The notes beneath the pieces were generated by a model. The model was given only the letters and a program-made list of their open reading frames with translations. It was not told the origin of the DNA and searched no databases. Below, in pieces: positions 57,304-64,000 of a DNA stretch of 64,000 bases. The position numbers and the translations under genes were made by a program. Origin of the DNA: Rhodoferax potami (GTDB lineage Bacteria > Pseudomonadota > Gammaproteobacteria > Burkholderiales > Burkholderiaceae_C); NCBI RefSeq assembly GCF_032193805.1, contig NZ_JAVBIK010000001.1:1509001-1573000 (forward strand), in the 5' to 3' direction. The stretch's first letter is position 1. Each line of letters opens with the position of its first letter.

Positions 57304-58884
57304 TCATAACCGGAAGGTCGCCACCACCTGAACGAGATCCGTGGCTTGGCTCTTCAGGCTGCTGGCAGCAGCTGCCATCTCTTCTACCAGGGCCGCGTTT
57401 TGCTGCGTGGCCTGGTCCATCTGGGTGACTGCTTCTCCGATCTGGTTGACCCCCGCGCTCTGCTCGTGGCTGGCTGCGCTGATCTCGCCCATGATGTCTG
57501 TCACCCGACGGATGCTGCTCACCACTTCTGTCATGGTGGTGCCGGCTTTGTCTACCAGGGCAGTGCCTTGCTCCACCCGCTCTACGCTGGCGTTGATGAG
57601 CGTTTTGATTTCTTTAGCCGCTTCGGCTGAGCGACCCGCCAGTGAGCGGACTTCCGAGGCCACCACGGCAAAGCCCCGGCCTTGCTCTCCGGCTCGGGCG
57701 GCTTCCACCGCGGCGTTGAGGGCCAGAATGTTGGTTTGAAAGGCGATGCCGTCAATGACGCTGATGATGTCAGCGATCTTGCGGCTGGCTTCGTTGATGC
57801 CTTTCATGGTGTCCACCACTTGGCCTACGACTTCTCCACCCTGCACGGCGACCGTGGAGGCGTTGGTCGCCAGCTGATTGGCCTGGCGGGCGTTGTCAGC
57901 GTTTTGTTTGACCGCTGAGTTCAGCTCTTCCATGCTGGCTGCGGTTTCTTCCAGGGCACTGGCTTGGCTCTCCGTCCGGGCGGAGAGGTCGTGGTTGCCT
58001 TGTGCGATCTCCGCACTGGCCGTAGCCACAGACTCCGAGCCCTCGCGGACCTTGGAGACCACATGCCCCAGCTTGGTCTGCATTTGCTCCAGGCTCCCGA
58101 GCAAGCGCCCCAATTCATCCGTACCCTTGATCGCCACCCGGGTGCTTAAATCACCGTCGGCAATCCGGCCGGCCAACTCCATCGCCTGCTGCACCGGTTG
58201 AATCACGCTCGCAGGCACCATCCAGATCAACAGCACCCCGACCAGCACAATCACCAGCAATGCCCCCACCATGGCGCGCTCTGCCGAGGCCACGGTGTCC
58301 TGAACCTTGAGGGCCGCGATGGCTGTTCCGTCCAAATTGAATTTGAGGATCTTCTCCATCGCGCCAAAAGTTTGCTGGAAAGCGGCAGGCGCTTTTGCGG
58401 CGAATTCGTCGCGGGCACGGGCTAACGCTTCTTCTGAACCACTGGCGCTACCCATGCCATCCAGCACCGCTTTCACGACACCGAAATAGGCATCCCGTTG
58501 CGTCTGGTATTCCGCGAACAAGGCCTTTTCAGCATCCGCTTGCGGATCGCCCGCCTCGTAGGACAAAAGAGTCGCGGCATAGACCTCGGTCGCTTTGCGC
58601 AAGGCCTCGCCGTTTTCGTTGATCCGGCGGTTAAAGGTCGCCAGGTCTTGCTTGTCACGGCCGCCCACCCGGTCACTGACCAACAGGTAGTGGTCTGCCA
58701 CAAAACCTTTCATGTTGCCGAGGTTCTCGATGGCAGGGATCCATGAGGTCGCGACCTCACCCGATTCGAACTTGACCGACATGTTGCGGTACAGCGAGTT
58801 GGCTGCACTCAGAATGGCCAAGGCCAAAATCAGGGCCAAACCCAGGGTGATGCGAGCACGTATGCCCAGATGGTTCAAGCTCAT
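57304..58884 (-). CDS. Methyl-accepting chemotaxis protein
   Basis: This is a 526-residue chemoreceptor with the Tar-like layout. There is a membrane helix ([17 protein letters not shown]), a four-helix-bundle periplasmic sensor (about 35-190), a second membrane helix ([17 protein letters not shown]), a HAMP linker, and a signalling domain with tip [20 protein letters not shown]. It ends VVATFRL without a CheR-binding pentapeptide. Its last ~228 residues are identical to those of the next receptor gene upstream. It is third of the FIST-MCP-MCP group on the minus strand. Confidence 0.95.
   Translation of the reverse strand: MSLNHLGIRARITLGLALILALAILSAANSLYRNMSVKFESGEVATSWIPAIENLGNMKGFVADHYLLVSDRVGGRDKQDLATFNRRINENGEALRKATEVYAATLLSYEAGDPQADAEKALFAEYQTQRDAYFGVVKAVLDGMGSASGSEEALARARDEFAAKAPAAFQQTFGAMEKILKFNLDGTAIAALKVQDTVASAERAMVGALLVIVLVGVLLIWMVPASVIQPVQQAMELAGRIADGDLSTRVAIKGTDELGRLLGSLEQMQTKLGHVVSKVREGSESVATASAEIAQGNHDLSARTESQASALEETAASMEELNSAVKQNADNARQANQLATNASTVAVQGGEVVGQVVDTMKGINEASRKIADIISVIDGIAFQTNILALNAAVEAARAGEQGRGFAVVASEVRSLAGRSAEAAKEIKTLINASVERVEQGTALVDKAGTTMTEVVSSIRRVTDIMGEISAASHEQSAGVNQIGEAVTQMDQATQQNAALVEEMAAAASSLKSQATDLVQVVATFRL
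57347..58011 (-). repeat. Long direct repeat, copy 1 (chemoreceptor signalling half)
   Basis: About 665 bp nearly identical to 59289-59953 at a constant offset of 1942 bp, with only scattered silent differences. It covers the HAMP-distal signalling domain. Both ends fade within the coding sequences. The pattern fits recent tandem duplication kept alike by gene conversion. Confidence 0.9.
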
Positions 58885-58984
58885 CGACGTTCTCCGCAGA
58901 GGGCGCTTCCAACGCGCAAAAGGTGAAATTCCGGCTCAATCAAAGTCTTCAGGACCGAGCCGGCGAAAATCTGGCGCACGGCGC

Positions 58985-60781
58985 TCAAAAGGTTTCCCAA
59001 TCATCATCGCCGCCCGCCGGAGTGACCCGAGCTACCGGCTTCGGCAGGGTCGTTACCTTGGGAGCCGACAAAGACGAAGGCGCTTTGGCTGCTGGCGGGC
59101 GTGATGCGGCGGGCTTGGCTAAGGGCGTGGCTGGCGGCCGTAGCGCAGGCTTGCTGACCGGTTTGGGCAGGGGCCGGGATGCCGGCGCGGGTCGTGCGGG
59201 CGGTGCGATCGAGGGCACCGATACCGTGTGGGTCTGCTGCCCCGCGGCAAGCTTGAACACCGACACCACCTGCACCAGGTCATTGGCCTGGCTCTTCAGG
59301 CTGCTGGCAGCAGCTGCCATCTCTTCTACCAGGGCCGCGTTTTGCTGCGTGGCCTGGTCCATCTGGGTGACTGCTTCTCCGATCTGGTTGACCCCCGCGC
59401 TCTGCTCGTGGCTGGCTGCGCTGATCTCTCCCATAATGTCTGTCACCCGCCGGATGCTGCTCACCACTTCTGTCATGGTGGTGCCGGCTTTGTCCACCAG
59501 GGCGGTGCCTTGCTCCACCCGCTCTACGCTGGCGTTGATGAGCGTTTTGATTTCCTTGGCCGCTTCGGCTGAGCGACCCGCCAGTGAGCGGACTTCGGAG
59601 GCCACCACCGCAAAGCCTCTGCCTTGCTCTCCGGCACGGGCGGCTTCCACCGCGGCGTTGAGGGCCAGAATGTTGGTTTGAAAGGCGATGCCGTCAATGA
59701 CGCTGATGATGTCAGCGATCTTGCGGCTGGCTTCGTTGATGCCTTTCATGGTGTCCACCACTTGGCCTACGACTTCTCCGCCCTGCACGGCGACCGTGGA
59801 GGCGTTGGTCGCCAGTTGGTTGGCCTGGCGGGCGTTGTCAGCGTTTTGTTTCACCGCTGAGTTCAGCTCTTCCATGCTGGCTGCGGTTTCTTCCAGGGCG
59901 CTGGCTTGGCTTTCCGTCCGGGCGGAGAGGTCGTGGTTGCCTTGTGCGATCTCGGAGCTGGCACTTGCCACCCCTTCTGACCCTTGGCGCACTTGTGTCA
60001 CGACACGCACCAGACTGTCCTGCATGCCTTGCATGGCCTGCAACAGCTTGCCCACCTCATCTTGGCTGGTACTGTTGATAGGCTCACTCAGGTTACCGCT
60101 TGAGACTGCTTCAGCGGCTAGGAGTGCTTGGCCCAAGGGACGGGTTATCGAGCGGGTAATGACCGTCGCAATCACCACACCGAACACCAAGGCCAACAAC
60201 AAAGAGGCTCCAAGAGTATTACGCGCGGCTGCATACGTGGCATCAGCCTCTTTGATTTGCGCGTCTGCGGCATCCCGATTGAGGTCAATCATTTTCTGCA
60301 GCGTCGCCTTAGAGCGCTCAAACATGGCTTTCGATTCAGAATCGAGCAGCATGGCCGCGCCGGTTGCGTCGTTGCGGCGGGAGTAGTCTTTGATGTCTTT
60401 ATGAAGATCGAGGTACTTCACCCGGAATTTGCCAAACTCTTCATACAGGCGCCTTTCTTCGTCGGAGCTAATGAGCGGCTCGTAGCGCTCGCGGCTCGCT
60501 TTGATATTGGCCTGTGTTGCATCCAAGACTTTTTCAATATCTTGTTTGGCCCCCTCCTCGATACTGAGGGCATGCTGCATTTCAAAAATGCGGAAGTCGG
60601 AGATCAGAGTATTGAGGTGATTCGCCTCTTGCACGCTGGGCAATGCGTTTTCGGCAATCACTTTGGCAGCGCCTTCTAAGGCCGCCAAGCGATTAAGGGC
60701 CAAACCAACGACCAGCAGTATCAACAGCAACAAAACACCAAAGGCTGCATACAGCCGGGTGCCAATCTTCAAATTACCCAT
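58985..60781 (-). CDS. Methyl-accepting chemotaxis protein with CheR-binding tail
   Basis: This 598-residue chemoreceptor has a membrane helix ([20 protein letters not shown]), a four-helix periplasmic sensor (about 30-185), and a second helix ([19 protein letters not shown]). HAMP and a signalling domain identical over ~228 residues to the neighbour follow. A long Pro/Ala/Lys-rich tether ([20 protein letters not shown] onwards) follows, ending in DDDWETF. The terminal DWETF matches the CheR/CheB docking pentapeptide (NWETF), so this is a high-abundance-type receptor that could help methylate its tail-less neighbour. AGGAG-type ribosome binding site. Confidence 0.95.
   Translation of the reverse strand: MGNLKIGTRLYAAFGVLLLLILLVVGLALNRLAALEGAAKVIAENALPSVQEANHLNTLISDFRIFEMQHALSIEEGAKQDIEKVLDATQANIKASRERYEPLISSDEERRLYEEFGKFRVKYLDLHKDIKDYSRRNDATGAAMLLDSESKAMFERSKATLQKMIDLNRDAADAQIKEADATYAAARNTLGASLLLALVFGVVIATVITRSITRPLGQALLAAEAVSSGNLSEPINSTSQDEVGKLLQAMQGMQDSLVRVVTQVRQGSEGVASASSEIAQGNHDLSARTESQASALEETAASMEELNSAVKQNADNARQANQLATNASTVAVQGGEVVGQVVDTMKGINEASRKIADIISVIDGIAFQTNILALNAAVEAARAGEQGRGFAVVASEVRSLAGRSAEAAKEIKTLINASVERVEQGTALVDKAGTTMTEVVSSIRRVTDIMGEISAASHEQSAGVNQIGEAVTQMDQATQQNAALVEEMAAAASSLKSQANDLVQVVSVFKLAAGQQTHTVSVPSIAPPARPAPASRPLPKPVSKPALRPPATPLAKPAASRPPAAKAPSSLSAPKVTTLPKPVARVTPAGGDDDWETF
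59289..59953 (-). repeat. Long direct repeat, copy 2 (chemoreceptor signalling half)
   Basis: Partner of 57347-58011 at offset 1942 bp. The encoded proteins are identical from [17 protein letters not shown] through SSLKSQA, while the sensor halves and C-termini differ. Confidence 0.9.
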
Positions 60782-60870
60782 CGCAATCTCCTCTTAATCT
60801 ATGGGTCGGATGGGCCATGCAGCCGCACCTTCGGGGGTTCAGAACCGTACCGCTTACTCGTGAAAAACCG

Positions 60871-62115
60871 TCAACACGCCGGTGTATCCGTACAACTGAT
60901 CCGCGGCGATTTCGCCACCCGCAAAAAACCCACCAGTGGCACGTCGCCCAAGGCACGACGCACGATCTGCATCTCGGCGCTAGGTGCGCCAAAGTGGGGG
61001 CCTCCGCGCCCGGAGCAACTCACATACACCGCACCGGCAATGCGCCGCGCGGGATGGGGGGCCGACATGGCCTCGTCCGCGTGCAGTGCAGTCGCTACTG
61101 CGAAACTCAATTCCTGGGGTTCCAGCTCTTCGCGGATTTCCGCCCCGATGCGCATCAGGTCTGCACGGGCAGCCTCGCGGTTGCGGCGGCAAAACGCCAG
61201 CTGCGCCCCCACCGTGATCTGCTCCGCCACCGCAAAACCACGGCGCCCCGGATCCAGCCCGATGATGTGACGCACCATGACCTCGCTGCCGAGATTGCCG
61301 GTGCTGCGCACCATGCCGGGCGCATCGTCCGCGGCACTGGCCGCCAAGGCCACCAAGGTCGCCCGGACTGTCGGGAGCGCAGCCTCGGGCTGATCGAGGG
61401 TGACGCCCAGGTCCTGCAAGAGCACGTCCAAGGCGGGTTTGCCGTCCAAAGAGATCACCACATTGCGATCGGCTTCGGTGATCGTGCGTGTTTTGGATAC
61501 CGGGCTGCACCCTTGCGTGACCCGCGACACCATAGCGACCTCGCGGGTGAAAGCCACGCCACTCAAGCCTCCGGAAAAAACCCCGCTTGCCGTTCCGTGA
61601 CCACTCAGGTTGCCATCGGCTGCGACAGCAAACTGCACACTGCGGCCCCGGCTGCTGCTGATGCCGCCAAACAAGTAGCCCGTGGTGGTGCGACCGGCCA
61701 TTTCCTCGACCAAATCGCCCAGATCCACCGTGCCGCCATCGGCATGCACCAGCGCCGTGTGGGCCTCAAACCCGAGCCCCAGCGGGGCAATCCCGGAAAA
61801 CACCCGGTACTGATCACCGGGTATGTCCATCAACATCACGGCCAGCGCGGGCTCGTCAAAGTACTCGACGTTGTTGCTCGCAATCCCGACGCCCACCGTG
61901 CCCGACCAATCGGTCACGAGGGGAAGCTCCCCGCTCAGGTGATCCAGGATGTCTTGCGCATGGGGTGCGTAATGGTCGGTGATGTAGAGCAAGGCCAGCG
62001 TGGGTTGGGACGCGTAGTCCGGCAGCGCCATTTGCGCTCGCAACTGCGCCAACACCAGCGCGGCAGCCATGGGCCACTGCGGATGGGTGGCGTGGGCATA
62101 GGGGAACAAACGCAT
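60871..62115 (-). CDS. FIST-domain sensor protein, C-terminus frameshifted
   Basis: FIST N- and C-domain protein of about 414 residues as read. FIST proteins are cytoplasmic small-molecule sensors found next to or fused to chemoreceptors and kinases. Family-like parts are LFPYAHATHPQW, LYITDHYAPHAQDILDHLSG, WSGTVGVGIASNNVEYFDEP, TTTGYLFGGISSSRGRSVQF and GAVYVSCSGRGGPHFGAPSA. After VPLVGF the frame shifts: the normal end FAGGEIAADQLYGYTGVLTV is present in another frame and runs to a stop at 60854. The shift is at six A (60923-60928); seven would restore it. A start at 62139 is possible; 62115 fits the family better. Confidence 0.85.
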   Translation of the reverse strand: MRLFPYAHATHPQWPMAAALVLAQLRAQMALPDYASQPTLALLYITDHYAPHAQDILDHLSGELPLVTDWSGTVGVGIASNNVEYFDEPALAVMLMDIPGDQYRVFSGIAPLGLGFEAHTALVHADGGTVDLGDLVEEMAGRTTTGYLFGGISSSRGRSVQFAVAADGNLSGHGTASGVFSGGLSGVAFTREVAMVSRVTQGCSPVSKTRTITEADRNVVISLDGKPALDVLLQDLGVTLDQPEAALPTVRATLVALAASAADDAPGMVRSTGNLGSEVMVRHIIGLDPGRRGFAVAEQITVGAQLAFCRRNREAARADLMRIGAEIREELEPQELSFAVATALHADEAMSAPHPARRIAGAVYVSCSGRGGPHFGAPSAEMQIVRRALGDVPLVGFLRVAKSPRISCTDTPAC

Positions 62116-62150
62116 GACTGGTGTACCAACTCCGTTCATGAGCCGCAGGC

Positions 62151-62831
62151 CTAACGGCCGCTGGCTTTGCGGGCCGGCGCTTTGCGCGGAGCCGCCTTTT
62201 TGGCGACCGCTTTTTTGGTGGCGGCCTTGGCTGTTTTAAGGGCGTCTTTGGCCAAACCGGCGGCCATGTTTTTGGTGATGTCTACCGCTGTTTTGCTCGT
62301 GGCTTCCTTGAGCGCGTTGGCAGCAATATGTTGAAACTGCTGGGTCAGCGCGCCCCACAGTTGCAGGGGGTCGCCCAGCGGGTTGGCGGCCGGCGCATCG
62401 GCTGATTTGCTCTCGGATTTGCTGTCGGATTTGCCGGTAGCAGCCTCGGCAATCGATTTTGCGGTTTCGGTGGCTTTCTCGGTCGCTTTCTGGACACCGC
62501 TGTAGACCGAATCAGCCGCCTTGAGCTTGAGTGCATTGGCCATATCGCCAATGTTGAAATTCATGCCCTTGAGGGTGGCCAGCGTCATCTTCTGGACCTC
62601 CAGTGCCTGGATCGTGGCTGCCAGGGCCCGCGAGTTTTGCTCCAGCCAGAAGTGCACGTTCTTCAGCTCATCGATGCGCTTGTCCAGCTCCTCCACATTC
62701 AAGGTCGGGGCCACCCAGTTGCCCAGGTTGGGCATCTGGGGGATATTGCTGCCGGCACCTTTGGCCAGGTTTTGCAGAAAGTCAAAACCGGGCACGAATT
62801 TGCCGAAACCAGTGCTGTCTGAATCGCTCAT
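62151..62831 (-). CDS. phaM: PhaM-type polyhydroxyalkanoate granule protein
   Basis: PhaM links PHB granules to the nucleoid and activates the PHA synthase in Burkholderiales. The 226-residue protein starts MSDSDSTGFGKFVPGFDFLQ and has the conserved LGNWVAPTLNVEELDKRIDE, LKNVHFWLEQNSRALAATIQ and ALEVQKMTLATLKG. It ends in a Lys/Ala/Pro tail (KKAVAKKAAPRKAPARKASG) that binds DNA in relatives. The start at 62831 has a GGAG-type ribosome binding site. Confidence 0.9.
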   Translation of the reverse strand: MSDSDSTGFGKFVPGFDFLQNLAKGAGSNIPQMPNLGNWVAPTLNVEELDKRIDELKNVHFWLEQNSRALAATIQALEVQKMTLATLKGMNFNIGDMANALKLKAADSVYSGVQKATEKATETAKSIAEAATGKSDSKSESKSADAPAANPLGDPLQLWGALTQQFQHIAANALKEATSKTAVDITKNMAAGLAKDALKTAKAATKKAVAKKAAPRKAPARKASGR

Positions 62832-62973
62832 TGCTGCTCCTCGGGCTCGATATAGGCCACATCGACAGCTTACTCCAAGCCACAGGAATTGAAGAGCAGA
62901 AAGCCCCTGCTTCAGGCCTGCAAACTCCCGCCCCACAGCGACGCCCTCAGCGAACCGGGGCGTCACCCGCATG

Positions 62974-64000
62974 TCAAGACAAGGCCGCCTTGAGCCCGGG
63001 CCACCGCGAAATCAGCACATAGTCCAACACGATGGCAGCCAGCATCACGCCACCGGCCAAAGGAAACGCGAGACCGGTGAGCACCATGACGATGGCGCCA
63101 CCCTTCCACAAGGGCGTCTGCGCGGGCACCGAGGGTGCAACCAAGCGACCACTCCCCGCAGGCCTGCGAATCCACCACATCACCACACCGCTGACGCAAA
63201 GCAACACAATGGCCAGGCAGGCCACGATGTTGGCCCAGGCGCTCCACAGGCCGATATCGCCCTGGTGCAGCGCAATGCCGATGGCCATGCCTTTGGCAAC
63301 CACCGAGTAGTCGGCAAACGCCACATCGGCCAGCACCCGACCGGTATAGCGGTCTATGTGCACGGTGCGGTCTTTGAAAGGATTGGTCAGGTCGCCACTC
63401 ATGGTGTCGGCGGAGACGGTGTACACCCCCTTCTCGTCCCGCGGCAGGTTGATATGGAACTGCCCGGCAAAGCCCAAGCGATTCGCCAAAGCCGCCACGC
63501 TGTCGAGGTTGACCGGCTCACCGGATGTCACCCCCGGTACGCCAGCGCCCGAGCCGGACTGCGGCAGTGGCGTTTGCTCCAGGCCCCAAGGCACATCGCG
63601 GATGCCGGCTGAGTTCAGGCTGGCGTGGGTCAGGTCGGAGGTGGGCACCGCGTCCCACTTGGCTGCGGGGAAGGTGCCCCAAGGCTGCACAAACTTGCCG
63701 CCCCAGACTTCCGTCCACGACATGCCGGTCAGCAAAAAAGAGAACAGCACCACGCTGATCCAGAAGCCGATGCTCGTGTGCAAAGACTTCCACCACCGGC
63801 GGCCTGTGGCCCGTCACTCAGGCACCAGCACCTGCGCCCAGCCGCTGCCATTGCGCGGCCAAAACAGGTACAGGCCAGTCACGATCATTACGATCCCCAG
63901 ACCGGAAGCTACCTCCATGACGCGCTTGCCGGTGTCCCCCAGCAGCAGGCTGGCGTGAATCTTCCGGGCCCAGGCGAAGCCGGTGCTCTCTTTGTCTGTG
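62974..64000 (-). pseudogene. PepSY-associated transmembrane protein, interrupted by a stop (partial)
   Basis: This is the C-terminal part of a PepSY membrane protein, often linked to iron uptake or reductase systems; the N-terminal part is beyond the window. Upstream residues ARKIHASLLLGDTGKRVMEV and VTGLYLFWPRNGSGWAQVLV are followed by an in-frame TGA at 63814-63816. The same frame then continues with GRRWWKSLHTSIGFWISVVL, a PepSY repeat (YTVSADTMSGDLTN, DRYTGRVLADVAFADY), and three membrane helices. The two parts belong to one protein, so this is a nonsense mutation or a base error. From the TTG at 63783 a 269-residue product could still be made. Confidence 0.8.

Noticed and set aside
58885..60870. 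Sigma-28 promoters in front of the chemoreceptor genes
   Set aside because: I looked for TAAA-N15-GCCGATAA-like sites upstream of the three receptors and saw none convincing.

Overview
The window reads as chromosome of a betaproteobacterium of the order Burkholderiales, most like the Comamonadaceae (Rhodoferax/Polaromonas/Curvibacter type). The evidence is the protein sequences, GC-rich third positions, a PhaM-type granule protein, a Bug-type solute-binding protein, and the gene order tyrT-glyT-thrT-tuf-tRNA-Trp-secE-nusG-rplKAJL-rpoB. No insertion sequence, prophage, rRNA or CRISPR array was found. It is core chromosome with small accessory insertions.

Layout. 1-5.9 kb (minus strand): the translation/transcription block, with four tRNAs, EF-Tu, SecE, NusG, ribosomal proteins L11, L1, L10 and L7/L12, and the 5' end of rpoB. 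6-13.2 kb (minus): a tryptophan operon trpE-chorismate mutase-trpG-ltaE-rhtB-trpD-trpC-ung, with a candidate Trp-rich leader peptide upstream. 13.2-20.2 kb: a chalcone-isomerase-like exported protein, a chemoreceptor, gph, a GGDEF/EAL protein, rpe and apaG. 20.2-27.3 kb: a membrane protein of the 'site-specific recombinase' family, thiL, then a small accessory block (broken degenerate EAL gene, HNH protein, DUF2177 protein, PilZ protein, LysR remnant), then pgpA and pncC. 27.3-35.2 kb: a periplasmic binding protein, a fluoroacetate-dehalogenase-like hydrolase coupled to an SDR, a UPF0149 protein, and an FMN glutamate-synthase-like protein coupled to a large sensor kinase. 35.2-44.1 kb (minus): argS, a SPOR protein, dsbA, a DHH phosphoesterase, lptA-lptB-rpoN, a THUMP methyltransferase and a PIN-domain toxin. 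44.2-57.2 kb: a PsiF protein, ubiA, oxyR, an EamA transporter, recG, a Bug protein, queA and tgt (queuosine) with a phytase-like gene between them. 57.3-64 kb (minus): two chemoreceptors sharing an almost identical signalling half, a FIST sensor gene, phaM, and the 3' part of a PepSY membrane protein.

The most unusual signal is a family of roughly 50-bp, two-hairpin palindromic repeats. Eight copies are clear and one is tentative. Several lie in frame inside conserved genes (rhtB, thiL, rpoN), one extends the pncC N-terminus, and one supplies the last codons and stop of the PIN gene. They behave like the Rickettsia palindromic elements that invade ORFs.

Three genes look broken: an EAL gene at a run of seven G, a FIST gene at a run of six A, and a PepSY gene by an in-frame TGA. 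The two homopolymer cases may be real mutations or sequencing under-calls; this cannot be told from the sequence alone.
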